Part shown: positions 16,638 through 25,911 of the stretch, in pieces
Numbering within the stretch: the first letter of the stretch is position 1
How the letters are laid out: each line of letters starts with the position of its first letter
DNA from: an uncultured Pelagibacteraceae bacterium
GTDB lineage: Bacteria > Pseudomonadota > Alphaproteobacteria > Pelagibacterales > Pelagibacteraceae
Direction: 5' to 3'
Length of the DNA stretch: 34,056 nucleotides
Assembly: GCA_902632275.1 (NCBI GenBank)
Contig: CACPBW010000007.1
Location: forward strand, 1 to 34,056
Position numbers and translations under genes: made by a program
The notes under the pieces: model-generated
Seen by the model: the letters and a program-made list of their open reading frames with translations, nothing else
What the model was told of the DNA's origin: nothing
Database searches by the model: none

Positions 16638-18419
16638 CTATTTTTTTTTTAAGCTTATATTAAGTTCTTTAAGCTGCTTTTCACTTATTTCAGATGGTGC
16701 GTTCATCATCAAATCTTGAGCAGTTTGGTTCATTGGGAATAATGTTACTTCTCTTATATTTTTTTCATTTGCCAATAACATTATTATTCTGTCTATACCT
16801 GGTGCAATTCCACCGTGTGGAGGGGCTCCAAAATTGAGCGCATTTATCATTCCTTTAAACTTTTTTTCAACTTCAACTTTGTTATAACCAGCAATTTCAA
16901 AAAGTTTATACATTAACTCTGGTTTGTGATTTCTAATCGCTCCTGATGATAATTCAATTCCATTACATACAATGTCATATTGATAAGCTTTAATATTAAG
17001 CGGATTTTTAAAATCTATCGTTTTTTCGTCTCCCTGAGGCATTGAAAACGGGTTATGACTAAATTTTATCTTTCCTGTAATTTTATCTTTTTCATACATT
17101 GGGTAATCAACTATCCAACAGAAAGCAAAGGCGTTCTCATCAACTAAATTTAAATCACTCGCAATTTTATCTCTAGCTGATGACATAAGCTGTAAAACAT
17201 TAGTTTCTTTATCACATGAAAAAAATATACTATCCCCTATTTTCGCTCCAGTAATGTTCATTATTTCCTTTAATGCCTGAGGTGAAAAAAATTTTCCAAC
17301 TGGCCCTTTAGCCTCAATGTCTGAGTTTTTTTCAAAAGTAAAATAAGCAAGACCTGAAGCACCTTCTGATTTTGCCCATTTATCAAGATTGTCAAAAAAA
17401 CTTCTTGGCTTCATATGTGTATTTTTAGTAACTATAGCCCTTACTATAGAACCAGATTTTACAAGCTTTTTAAATATTTCGAATTTCACATCATCTCTTT
17501 CAAATATACTTGTTAAATCAAATATTTCTAAGGGATTTCTTAAGTCTGGCTTGTCTGTTGCATATTTAAGCATGGTCTCTTCAAATGAAATTCTTGGGAA
17601 TTTTTCGTGTAAAAATTTTTTTTTCGAAAATTTTTTGAAAACTTTGATCAAAAGATTTTCAACTACTTTAAAAACATCTTCTTGTTCAACAAATGACATC
17701 TCCAAATCTAGTTGATAAAATTCACCAGGACTTCTATCTGCTCTAGCATCTTCATCCCTAAAGCATGGTGCTATTTGAAAATATTTATCAAAACCAGATA
17801 TCATTATCAATTGCTTAAATTGTTGAGGAGCTTGTGGTAAAGCATAAAATTTTCCAGGGTTAAGTCTGCTAGGTACAATAAAATCCCTTGCACCTTCTGG
17901 ACTTGATGAAGTTAAAATTGGAGTTTGAAATTCAACAAATCCAATCTTATTCATCTCTTCTCTTATAAATGAGATCACTTTTGATCTGAGTAATATATTT
18001 GAATGGATTTTTTTTCTTCTAAGATCTAAAAATCTATATTTTAGTCTTATTTCTTCTGAGTACTCTTGATCACTAAAAACAGGTAAAGGAAGCTCCTTGC
18101 AGGTCCCTAGCATTTCATAAGATTTTATTATAATTTCTATTTCACCAGTTTTAAGTTCTTTATTAACTGTCTCAGGACTTCTTTTATTAACAACACCATT
18201 TATTTTAATAACACTTTCAAGCTGCATTTTTTCTAAGTCTTTAAAGAATGGTTTATTCTTTTCAGTAATACATTGCGTGACCCCATAATCATCCCTTAAG
18301 TCAATGAAAAGTAAATTTCCATGATCTCTTTTTTTATTCACCCAACCAGATAAAACAACGTTTTCACCACTATTATTGATTGTCAATTCTGAGCAATTAT
18401 GAGTTCGATATTTGTTCAA
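16638..18419 (-). CDS. aspS: Aspartyl-tRNA synthetase
   Basis: A class II synthetase charging tRNA-Asp (bacterial type; possibly also tRNA-Asn, which the sequence alone cannot settle). The 593 residues have the N-terminal OB anticodon-binding fold (ENVVLSGWVNKKRDHGNLLFIDLRD), the flipping-loop and motif 2 region FRDEDARADRSPGEFYQLD, the bacterial GAD insert domain in the middle, and motif 3 GIAPGIDRIIMLL followed by the family C-terminus LFPMNQTAQDLMMNAPS. Full length. The start lies 4 bases downstream of the hda stop, so the two are cotranscribed. Confidence 0.97.
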   Translation of the reverse strand: MNKYRTHNCSELTINNSGENVVLSGWVNKKRDHGNLLFIDLRDDYGVTQCITEKNKPFFKDLEKMQLESVIKINGVVNKRSPETVNKELKTGEIEIIIKSYEMLGTCKELPLPVFSDQEYSEEIRLKYRFLDLRRKKIHSNILLRSKVISFIREEMNKIGFVEFQTPILTSSSPEGARDFIVPSRLNPGKFYALPQAPQQFKQLIMISGFDKYFQIAPCFRDEDARADRSPGEFYQLDLEMSFVEQEDVFKVVENLLIKVFKKFSKKKFLHEKFPRISFEETMLKYATDKPDLRNPLEIFDLTSIFERDDVKFEIFKKLVKSGSIVRAIVTKNTHMKPRSFFDNLDKWAKSEGASGLAYFTFEKNSDIEAKGPVGKFFSPQALKEIMNITGAKIGDSIFFSCDKETNVLQLMSSARDKIASDLNLVDENAFAFCWIVDYPMYEKDKITGKIKFSHNPFSMPQGDEKTIDFKNPLNIKAYQYDIVCNGIELSSGAIRNHKPELMYKLFEIAGYNKVEVEKKFKGMINALNFGAPPHGGIAPGIDRIIMLLANEKNIREVTLFPMNQTAQDLMMNAPSEISEKQLKELNISLKKK

Positions 18420-18423
18420 ATTG

Positions 18424-19083
18424 TTATCCTAAAGCTTCTTTAATAGTTTTTTGATCAATTGATTTTTTTTTTTTTAAACTTATTTCATCAATCTTATATA
18501 TAAATTCGAATATTTTTCCATAAGACCTTGTTATTCTTTTTGCTGCAAATTCTACTAATTTTTTATTTATTTTGATTTGTTTATCAAATAGAATTTTAGA
18601 AATTAATACTTTTACTAACTCATCATCTGGCTTTTCGATTTTTGCATCTAAACAGTTTTTTGCCCTAGACAATAAATCTTTTAGTTTAAATTTCATTTTA
18701 TTAAAAGGTAATTGAGAATTAATAATTAAATATTTTGAACTCTGATCTACAAAATTTATTAATGAAAATATAGTATTCTCATTAACTTGTTCATTAAAAT
18801 TATCTAGTACAATATTTTGATGGTATCTTAATTTATTTTCAAAACCTGGCTCAAAATTATTTGCTTCTATAATTATTCCTTTATTTTTTTTTATAAAAAT
18901 CTGGGAAAGATGTGATTTCCCAGAGTATTTTTCTCCATGAATATTAATTATGTTTTTTTCCCATTTTGGCCAACTATCTAATAATGAAAAAGCAAAAAAA
19001 TTACTTTTTGAAACATAGAAATCGTCTTTTTTATAATTTATTTCAAATTGAAAATTTATTAGTTGTTGTTCTTCGTGTGACAT
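18424..19083 (-). CDS. hda: DnaA-related regulatory inactivator (Hda/HdaA)
   Basis: A DnaA-like AAA+ protein without the DNA-binding domain IV. In E. coli and Caulobacter, Hda/HdaA acts with the DNA-clamp to switch off DnaA-ATP after initiation. The 219 residues start MSHEEQQLINFQFEINYKKDDFYVS, carry a P-loop GEKYSGKSHL (about 50-59), a Walker B-like region IVLDNF, the sensor-like SRAKNCL and the lid region of DnaA relatives. The N-terminus should hold the clamp-binding motif, and QQLINF near residues 6-11 is a fair candidate. It sits between the DUF2066-like gene and aspS; the purM/DUF2066/hda neighbourhood is usual in alphaproteobacteria. Confidence 0.87.
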   Translation of the reverse strand: MSHEEQQLINFQFEINYKKDDFYVSKSNFFAFSLLDSWPKWEKNIINIHGEKYSGKSHLSQIFIKKNKGIIIEANNFEPGFENKLRYHQNIVLDNFNEQVNENTIFSLINFVDQSSKYLIINSQLPFNKMKFKLKDLLSRAKNCLDAKIEKPDDELVKVLISKILFDKQIKINKKLVEFAAKRITRSYGKIFEFIYKIDEISLKKKKSIDQKTIKEALG

Positions 19084-19085
19084 AT

Positions 19086-20180
19086 TTATTTAACTTTCCA
19101 AACTTGACTATTGGTGTCTATTAAAAAATTTTTATTTGCTGCAATATTTAAAAATTGATTGGGTGATCCATTAAATATTATCTTATAATTTATTTCTTTA
19201 TTATTAAAATTTTTAATAGAGTAATTCGAAACTAAATCTGTAGAAGATAAAAAATTTTCAAAATCGTCGTTTTTTTTATATTCTGATGAACTCATAGCTA
19301 AATTAATAGGTAGTTTCACAGAGCGATTAATTCTATTATTTTTTTTCCATTCATCTTCATACTGTAATTTAATTTTTCTTATAAAATTTTCTAGATTTTC
19401 TAAATTTTCTAAATTTTTAATTGAAGAAATATTTGAATATGGGAACGATTTATTATTAATTTTAAATTTATCATTAAACTTTATTTTTGAAAAAACTTTC
19501 ATGCTATCTTCTTGTGGATAAATCAGACAAATAATATACTCATCAAAATTGTATTTTTTAATAATTGGGCTAAAATCAAAATTTTCTAAATTTTCTAAAT
19601 TATCATTTAAAGTTTTTATCACATCAATATCCTCGGATGGCAGAATGTAATCTAATAAATGAAAATCCTCCTTATTTGAGTTCCAATTGGTAAGAAATGG
19701 GTTTTGATTAAAAATGTTAACATTTCTTGATACAGTATCCACTAGGATTGGAAGTATGATAATTTTTTTTTTATTAGGCAAAGATGGGAAAATATTTTTT
19801 TTCTCAATAAATAAAAAAGAATTTTGTTTATTGAAATTTATCTCAAACGTTGCGTTATAGCTGTTATTTATAAATTCTTCATCCTTAATATTGAATGAGT
19901 CGATTAGATTTCTTATTTCATCAATATTAAAATTTGGCATTTTATACATTTCATCACTTGGAATAGTCATGCTTAAGAGTTTTTTAAATGCTACTAATAT
20001 AGCTTTATCTATTACTCTTTCTTTTTTAAAACTTGAATTAAATGGCTCAGTTACTTTTACACCAACTACTTTGAAATTTGATGCATGTGCCTTAGATATA
20101 ATTATATTTATAAATAGAACTATTAGAAAAAAAAATATATAAGATTTTTTCAAACAAATTAAATTTTTATTTAAAAACAT
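19086..20180 (-). CDS. DUF2066-like exported protein
   Basis: A 364-residue protein with a signal peptide (core YIFFFLIVLFINIIIS, likely cleavage after KAHA), so periplasmic or envelope-associated. The region FKVVGVKVTEPFNSSFKKERVIDKAILVAFKKLL resembles the start of DUF2066 proteins, and the gene lies next to hda and divergent purM, where that family is found. Function unknown. It contains two runs of the tripeptide Leu-Glu-Asn encoded by 9-base repeats (near 19388-19420 and 19579-19602). The ATG at 20180 leaves 11 bases to the purM start. A TTG at 20153 would leave 38 and give a more compact signal peptide, so the start is uncertain. Confidence 0.7.
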   Translation of the reverse strand: MFLNKNLICLKKSYIFFFLIVLFINIIISKAHASNFKVVGVKVTEPFNSSFKKERVIDKAILVAFKKLLSMTIPSDEMYKMPNFNIDEIRNLIDSFNIKDEEFINNSYNATFEINFNKQNSFLFIEKKNIFPSLPNKKKIIILPILVDTVSRNVNIFNQNPFLTNWNSNKEDFHLLDYILPSEDIDVIKTLNDNLENLENFDFSPIIKKYNFDEYIICLIYPQEDSMKVFSKIKFNDKFKINNKSFPYSNISSIKNLENLENLENFIRKIKLQYEDEWKKNNRINRSVKLPINLAMSSSEYKKNDDFENFLSSTDLVSNYSIKNFNNKEINYKIIFNGSPNQFLNIAANKNFLIDTNSQVWKVK

Positions 20181-20191
20181 AGTTTATTTTA

Positions 20192-21211
20192 ATGAAAAAT
20201 AGCAAATTTACATATCAAAAAAGTGGCGTAAATATATCTGAAGCTGATAAATTCGTTAATTTTATTTCCCAAAATACGGGAAAAAAAAAGAAAAAAAATA
20301 AAAACATTGGTGGATTCGGATCAATTTCAAATATTCCAAAAAACTTTAAAGAACCAAAAATAGTTGCGAGCACAGATGGAGTAGGTACAAAAGTTGAAAT
20401 AGCAAATTCCCTAAATAAATTTAATACAATTGGAATTGACCTGGTCGCTATGTGTGTAAATGATTTAATAGTGCAGGGTGCAAGACCATTAATTTTTCTT
20501 GATTATATTTCAATTAACAAAATAAATTTAAAAAAATTAAAATCTATCTTAGCAGGAATTAATAAAGGTTGTAATATTTCTAATTGCACCTTAGTTGGTG
20601 GAGAAACTGCTGAAATGCCAGGAACGTATTCCAAAAACAAATTTGATATTGCTGGATTTGCGGTTGGAGTAGTAGATAAAAAAAAAATTTTAAAAAAAAA
20701 TAAAATAAAGAAAAACGATTTAATCTTAGCTATTCCTTCAAGCGGAATTCATTCAAATGGTTTTTCTTTGATAAGGTATATTTTAAAAAAAAAAAGAATT
20801 AATTTAAAAAAAAATAAGTACCTAAAAAAAGAACTTATTAGACCAACTAAAATTTACGTAAAAGAAGTTTTAAAACTTATCCAGCAAAACTTAATTAAAT
20901 CCTGTGCGAATATTACAGGAGGTGGATTAGAAGACAATTTAAAAAGAGTAATGCCTGAAGGTTTGTCTGCTAATATAGATTTATCAAAGATAAAACCTAA
21001 TAAAATTTTTAGTTGGATCAAAACCCAAAATGTGAGTGATGACGAAATGTTAAAAACATTTAATTGTGGAGTAGGTTTTTGTCTAATAGCTAAATCTAAT
21101 AATATTTTTAAAATCCAAAAGTTATTTCATAGAAAATTTAAACCATACGTTATTGGAAAAATTGTAAAAGGAAAAACAAAAATTAAATTTGATGAAAAAG
21201 TACAGTGGTAG
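20192..21211 (+). CDS. purM: Phosphoribosylformylglycinamidine cyclo-ligase (AIR synthetase)
   Basis: Fifth step of purine synthesis, FGAM to AIR with ATP. The 339 residues start with the family sequence YQKSGVNISEADKFV. ASTDGVGTKVEIA is the catalytic and ATP-binding motif, followed by IGIDLVAMCVNDLIVQGA, LVGGETAEMPG, AIPSSGIHSNGFSLIR and ITGGGLEDNLKRVMP. Where most PurM proteins have a Pro/Gly-rich GGLGGFG loop, this one has a lysine run (TGKKKKKNKNIGGFG, about 31-45), encoded by long A tracts. It overlaps purN by 20 bases. Confidence 0.97.
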   Translation: MKNSKFTYQKSGVNISEADKFVNFISQNTGKKKKKNKNIGGFGSISNIPKNFKEPKIVASTDGVGTKVEIANSLNKFNTIGIDLVAMCVNDLIVQGARPLIFLDYISINKINLKKLKSILAGINKGCNISNCTLVGGETAEMPGTYSKNKFDIAGFAVGVVDKKKILKKNKIKKNDLILAIPSSGIHSNGFSLIRYILKKKRINLKKNKYLKKELIRPTKIYVKEVLKLIQQNLIKSCANITGGGLEDNLKRVMPEGLSANIDLSKIKPNKIFSWIKTQNVSDDEMLKTFNCGVGFCLIAKSNNIFKIQKLFHRKFKPYVIGKIVKGKTKIKFDEKVQW

Positions 21212-21767
21212 AAAAGTTTTTGTAGCAGTATTTATTTCAGGAAGAGGATCAAATTTAAAGTCTCTCATAAATTTTTCAAAAAAAAAAATATCACCGATAA
21301 AAATAGATATAGTATTTTCTAATAATAAAAATGCTATTGGATTAAAATTTGCTAAAGAAAAAAAAATAAAAATAGTTCATTTAAAGGAAAAAAATTTTTA
21401 TAACCTAGAGAAAAAACTTGTAAAAATACTAAATAAAAGAAAAATTGGACTAATTTGTTTAGCAGGTTTCATGAAAATTTTATCGAACAATTTTATTAAA
21501 AAATTTAATGGAAAAATTATTAATATACATCCGTCTTTATTACCTAAATATAAAGGACTTAATACTCATCGTAGAGTGATTGAAAATAAAGAAGATTATA
21601 CTGGATGTACTGTGCATTTTGTAAATTCTAAGCTTGATTCAGGTAAAATTATTTTCCAGAAAAAAATTAAAATATTTAAAAAAGATAATGAAAAAACACT
21701 TGCTCAAAGAGTGCTTTTAGAAGAACATAAAATATATCCTAAGGCTATAATGAAAATATTATCTTAG
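21192..21767 (+). CDS. purN: Phosphoribosylglycinamide formyltransferase PurN
   Basis: Third step of purine synthesis, transferring formyl from 10-formyl-THF to GAR. About 191 residues: VAVFISGRGSNLKSLI at the start, VFSNNKNAIGL, LAGFMKILSNNFI and the catalytic block INIHPSLLPKYKGLNTHRRVI with its Asn/His pair, then GCTVHFVNSKLDSGKII with the catalytic Asp. I chose the ATG at 21192; a TTG codon just before it (21189) is also in frame but an ATG is more likely. It overlaps the end of purM by 20 bases and shares a 4-base tail overlap (TTAG) with convergent ndk. Confidence 0.96.
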   Translation: MKKYSGRKVFVAVFISGRGSNLKSLINFSKKKISPIKIDIVFSNNKNAIGLKFAKEKKIKIVHLKEKNFYNLEKKLVKILNKRKIGLICLAGFMKILSNNFIKKFNGKIINIHPSLLPKYKGLNTHRRVIENKEDYTGCTVHFVNSKLDSGKIIFQKKIKIFKKDNEKTLAQRVLLEEHKIYPKAIMKILS

Positions 21768-22174
21768 TCTTTAAAAAAAAAATCTATTTCAATTTTTGCA
21801 TTATCTGGACTATCAGATCCATGAACAGAGTTTTTATCAATTGATTTACCGAATAATTTTCTTAAAGTTCCTTCTTCAGCTTTAGCGGGATCGGTGGCAC
21901 CCATCAGATCTCTATTAGACTTTATTGCATTTTCTTTTTCTAGAATCATCACTACAATTGTACCTGAAGATAAATATGTACATAAATCGTTATAAAACGG
22001 TTTGGTTTCATGAACTTTATAAAATTGTTCTGCTTCCGTTTTCTCAAGTTTTAATTTTTTTTCTTTAAGTATTCTAAAACCATTTTTTTGAAATATTTTT
22101 TTTATTTCATTATCTAAATTTCTTTCAACAGCATCTGGTTTTATTATTGATAGAGTTTGCTCGATATTACTCAT
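21764..22174 (-). CDS. ndk: Nucleoside diphosphate kinase
   Basis: Equilibrates NDPs and NTPs by a phosphohistidine. I chose the ATG at 22174-22172, giving 136 residues that start MSNIEQTLSIIKPDAVERN, the family N-terminus; an upstream ATG at 22189 would add only MLKTI. The active-site histidine is His118 in NSVHGSDSPDNAKIEI, and NRDLMGATDP is the nucleotide-binding loop. The start overlaps the stop of pepA by 8 bases, so the two are coupled. The stop overlaps that of purN. Confidence 0.97.
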   Translation of the reverse strand: MSNIEQTLSIIKPDAVERNLDNEIKKIFQKNGFRILKEKKLKLEKTEAEQFYKVHETKPFYNDLCTYLSSGTIVVMILEKENAIKSNRDLMGATDPAKAEEGTLRKLFGKSIDKNSVHGSDSPDNAKIEIDFFFKD

Positions 22175-23630
22175 AATAGTCTTCAACAAGTTTATTAAGC
22201 AATCTTACGCCATATCCTGTTGCTCCACCAGAGTTTAATGCACCTCCATATTTTGAAAATGCCATGCCAGCAATATCTAAGTGTGCCCAAGGAGTTTTGT
22301 TTAAAATAAATCTTTGTAAAAATTGAGCAGCGGTTGTCGAACCTGCACCACCTACATAATTTATGTTTTGCATATCTGCATTTTTAGAATTTATAAGTTT
22401 ATCAAAATTTTTATGAAGTGGCATTCTCCATAATTTTTCATCTACTTTATGGCCTGCCTCAATTAATTGGTTAGAAAGTTTATCATCATTTGAGAATAAT
22501 CCACCATACTCTGAACCTAAAGAAACTATGATTGCTCCAGTTAAAGTGGCTAAATCAACTATAAATTTAGGTTTAAATTTTTTTTCGGTAAAGGTTAAAG
22601 CGTCAGCTAAAACTAACCTTCCTTCTGCATCTGTATTTAAAACTTCTATAGTTTTTCCACTATAAGATTTTACAATATCACCAGGTCTTTGAGCATTTCC
22701 ACTTACCATATTTTCAACTAGACCTACAACACCGACTGCATTTACATTTGCTTTTCTTAAAGCAAGTGTTTTCATTAAACCGACCACAGCAGCTGATCCT
22801 GCCATATCATAAGTCATATCCTCCATAAACCTTGCTGGTTTAAGGGAGTAACCTCCGGTATCAAAACAAACACCTTTTCCAACAAAAGCAACAGGCTTAT
22901 CAGCTGATTTACCTCCATTCCATTCTAATGTAACTAAATATGATCCTCTTATGCTTCCTTGACCTACTCCAAGTAGGGCGCCCATACCTAATTTTTTGAG
23001 TTGTTTTTTATTGTAAACTTTAACTTTTATTCCAAATTTTTTTAATTGAAGTATTCTTTTAGCATATTCATCGGGATGCAAAATATTACCTGGCTCTGAA
23101 ACTAAATCCTTAGTAAAATTCGTGCCTTCAAGTAAGGATGCAAATCTATTTTTCTTAATTTTTGTTGGGACTTTTCTACTTGTTATAATATTTATAGTGG
23201 TATCTGTGTTTACTTTTTTTGTTTTATACTTCTTAAATTCATATGATTTTAATTGCATACCATGTAAAAATTCATCAATAAAATTTTTAGATTGTGTTTC
23301 AAGAATATTTTTGTCAAAAAAAGTAAGGTTATTTATTAAATTGGATTTGACAAAATTATAAAAAGTTGCTCCTAATTTTTCAATATCGGTTGAAGATTGT
23401 TTTTTTTTTACTTTAATTAAAGTAATTTTTTGATTAGGATTAATATTGAAATTTAAAAAGTCTTTTTTTTGAGATTTGTAATTATTTATCGTCTTATTAA
23501 TCTGATTTAAACTTCTACTTAGTGATAGTTTTTTTAGTCCATAAACTGCGAAATCCTCGTTAGAAAACAAGACGTAGTTTTTAACATTTTTATCTGCAAT
23601 CCCCTTTTTGTAGCTTATTTTTATTGACAT
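22167..23630 (-). CDS. pepA: Leucyl aminopeptidase (M17)
   Basis: A two-metal M17 aminopeptidase for cytoplasmic peptide turnover; in E. coli PepA also binds DNA. The 487 residues have a variable N-terminal domain (about 1-160) and a catalytic domain with VGKGVCFDTGGYSLKP (about 250; metal and catalytic Lys/Asp), TYDMAGSAAVVG, and the signature VLNTDAEGRLVLADAL (about 331-346). Length is typical. It is the first gene of a two-gene unit with ndk, divergent from lptF with 83 bases between the starts. In many proteobacteria pepA is also divergent from lptF, which supports both calls. Confidence 0.96.
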   Translation of the reverse strand: MSIKISYKKGIADKNVKNYVLFSNEDFAVYGLKKLSLSRSLNQINKTINNYKSQKKDFLNFNINPNQKITLIKVKKKQSSTDIEKLGATFYNFVKSNLINNLTFFDKNILETQSKNFIDEFLHGMQLKSYEFKKYKTKKVNTDTTINIITSRKVPTKIKKNRFASLLEGTNFTKDLVSEPGNILHPDEYAKRILQLKKFGIKVKVYNKKQLKKLGMGALLGVGQGSIRGSYLVTLEWNGGKSADKPVAFVGKGVCFDTGGYSLKPARFMEDMTYDMAGSAAVVGLMKTLALRKANVNAVGVVGLVENMVSGNAQRPGDIVKSYSGKTIEVLNTDAEGRLVLADALTFTEKKFKPKFIVDLATLTGAIIVSLGSEYGGLFSNDDKLSNQLIEAGHKVDEKLWRMPLHKNFDKLINSKNADMQNINYVGGAGSTTAAQFLQRFILNKTPWAHLDIAGMAFSKYGGALNSGGATGYGVRLLNKLVEDYYE

Positions 23631-23713
23631 TTTTTATTAATATGTACTTTAGGTTGTATTTGAACTATAAGTCTAATTTTTGAATTATATAAATATTTAT
23701 TTGAAGAATTTCA

Positions 23714-24832
23714 ATGAAAAAAATTATATTTAACAAGCTAATTTTAGATGTGACAAAATTTTTTTTGTTGTCATCATTGAGCCTTTCGTTAATAATTTTA
23801 GTCGTACAGGCCGTTAATTTCTTGGATTATGTTTCAGAAGATGGTCATGGTATTTACACTTATTTTGGAATAACAATCCTTAATTTTCCAAAGATTTTTT
23901 CAAGAGTTATGCCTTTTTGCGTATTTATAACTATTTTTTATATTATAAATAAATACGAATTAAAAAATGAGCTTTTAATATTTTGGAATATAGGCATCAA
24001 AAAGATAAAATTTATAAATACACTAGTCTTCTTTTCGTTATTTTTTTTAGCTTTGCAATTAATTCTTAATGTTATCATAGTCCCTAAATCACTAGACCAA
24101 GCTAGAGAATTTGTAAGAAATTCAAATATTGATTTTTTTCCAAATCTTATTAAAGAAAAAAAATTTATAGACGCTGTTGAGTCTCTTACTATTTTTGTTG
24201 AGGAAAAAAAAAATAACGGGGAATTAATAAATATTTATTTAAAAGATAGTTTAAGTGAAGATCAATCTCAAATTATTTACGCAAAAAAAGGAAAATTAAT
24301 ATTTAATGATAAAAAAAATCATATAGAGCTTTATGACGGAAACTTTATAGATGTTGATAAAAAAAAAATTACTACATTTTCATTTAAAAAGACTGAATTC
24401 GATTTATCGAAATATAAAACTAAAACTACAGTATTTCCAAAAATTCAAGAACTAGATACCAAGATAATTTTTTTATGCCTGTATAAATTAAATATAGATG
24501 CAGATTTCAATTTAGGAAAAACATTTTTGCAATGCAATAATGATACTTATGGGGATGTTATTGAGGAGGCTTTTAAAAGAGGAATCAAACCTTTATTCAT
24601 TCCATTAATAGTTTTAATTTCTTCACTTGTTCTCCTCTATAATAAAGATAATTATTTTTATTCTAAATTTCAATATTTTTTATTTTTTGTTGTATTAACA
24701 ATAATTATTATATCTGAAGTATCTTCAAGATATATACATGATATTCAATCTACTTTAGTTTTTTCTTTCTTACCAATTATTTTATTTTTATTAGGCTATA
24801 TTTTTTTAATTTTTAAATTGAGGGAAAAATAA
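23714..24832 (+). CDS. lptF: LPS export ABC transporter permease LptF
   Basis: One of the two permeases of the LptB2FG machine that extracts LPS from the inner membrane and pushes it onto the Lpt bridge. The 372 residues have membrane segments near the N-terminus (about 13-35, 47-80 and 98-120), a large periplasmic domain (about 125-270) and three C-terminal segments (about 293-370), the YjgP/YjgQ layout. It starts the six-gene plus-strand operon. Its stop overlaps the lptG start by one base (TAATG). LptF and LptG are told apart mainly by order; pepA-lptF-lptG is the usual arrangement. Confidence 0.92.
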   Translation: MKKIIFNKLILDVTKFFLLSSLSLSLIILVVQAVNFLDYVSEDGHGIYTYFGITILNFPKIFSRVMPFCVFITIFYIINKYELKNELLIFWNIGIKKIKFINTLVFFSLFFLALQLILNVIIVPKSLDQAREFVRNSNIDFFPNLIKEKKFIDAVESLTIFVEEKKNNGELINIYLKDSLSEDQSQIIYAKKGKLIFNDKKNHIELYDGNFIDVDKKKITTFSFKKTEFDLSKYKTKTTVFPKIQELDTKIIFLCLYKLNIDADFNLGKTFLQCNNDTYGDVIEEAFKRGIKPLFIPLIVLISSLVLLYNKDNYFYSKFQYFLFFVVLTIIIISEVSSRYIHDIQSTLVFSFLPIILFLLGYIFLIFKLREK

Positions 24833-25911
24833 TGATCAAAGTATATCAATTATATTTGATTAAATCATACTGGAAAATTTTATGTTTCGTATCTTTAATT
24901 TTTTTTTCACTTGCAGTAATACTAAATATTTTTGAAGAGGTTTCTTTTTTTAAAGGAGTGGAGGTAAATACATTATATCCAGTTTTTCTTACTTTTTTGA
25001 CTGCTCCAACTGTTGTTTATGAAACATTCCCTTTTATTTTTTTTATATCAACCCAATTTTTTTTTATAAGATTAATGGATAAAGAAGAATTAGATATTTT
25101 CAAAAAGATTAGCTTGAGTAATCTTAAACTGATTGGAATTTTATCGGTAAGCTCTTTTATAATATCATTAATATTAATTACAATTTTTTATAATTTAGCA
25201 TCAAATTTAAGGTTCATGTATTTAGAAATGAAAAATAAATATTCAGGAGACAACAAATATCTTGCTATTGTTACTGAGAATGGTTTATGGATTAAAGATG
25301 AAATTGATGGATATACTAATATTATAAATGCTGAAAAAATCGATGGAAAAAAACTGAAGCAAGTAACAATAAATCAATTTTCAAAAGATTTTCAAAATTT
25401 AAAAAATATAGTTGCGGATGAAATAAATATAGAAAATAAGGATTGGATAATTTCTGTTGGAAGTTTTTCGGAGATTAATCAAGGTTTAAAAATAAAAAAT
25501 AATATAATATTTAAAAGTAACTTTGATGCGGAACAAATTAATAAACTTTTTTCAGATTTATCATCTTTAAATATTATTCAATTAAACAAATTAAAAAAAG
25601 ATTATAGTAATTTAGGATATTCCCTTACAAATATTAATATTCATCTGCAAAAGCTTGCCGCCTATCCAATTTATTTAACTATCATGACAATTTTTGCATC
25701 TATTATTATGCTGAACATTAAAAGAAATAAGTCAAAATTATTCCATATAATTCTTGGAGTTTTGCTGTCTGTATTAATTTATTACATCAATTATTTTTCG
25801 AGCTTACTTGGTCAAAATGAAAGGTTGCCAGAAGTTATGTCAATTTGGTTACCATTAATTATTATTTTGTTATTTTGCTCAATAGGTATTGTAAGGATAA
25901 ATGAAAAATGA
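24832..25911 (+). CDS. lptG: LPS export ABC transporter permease LptG
   Basis: Partner permease of LptF. The 359 residues show the same layout: N-terminal segments (about 12-34, 60-80 and 98-122), a periplasmic domain containing ENGLWIKDEIDGYTNIINAEKI, which is typical of the family, and C-terminal segments (about 270-355) with LAAYPIYLTIMTIFAS. The overlap with lptD is 4 bases (ATGA). A fixed ratio of LptF to LptG is expected from the TAATG coupling. Confidence 0.92.
   Translation: MIKVYQLYLIKSYWKILCFVSLIFFSLAVILNIFEEVSFFKGVEVNTLYPVFLTFLTAPTVVYETFPFIFFISTQFFFIRLMDKEELDIFKKISLSNLKLIGILSVSSFIISLILITIFYNLASNLRFMYLEMKNKYSGDNKYLAIVTENGLWIKDEIDGYTNIINAEKIDGKKLKQVTINQFSKDFQNLKNIVADEINIENKDWIISVGSFSEINQGLKIKNNIIFKSNFDAEQINKLFSDLSSLNIIQLNKLKKDYSNLGYSLTNINIHLQKLAAYPIYLTIMTIFASIIMLNIKRNKSKLFHIILGVLLSVLIYYINYFSSLLGQNERLPEVMSIWLPLIIILLFCSIGIVRINEK

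Noticed and set aside
21764..22189. A 141-residue Ndk starting at 22189.
   Set aside because: The conserved N-terminus begins at the ATG at 22174; the extra five residues only extend the overlap with pepA.
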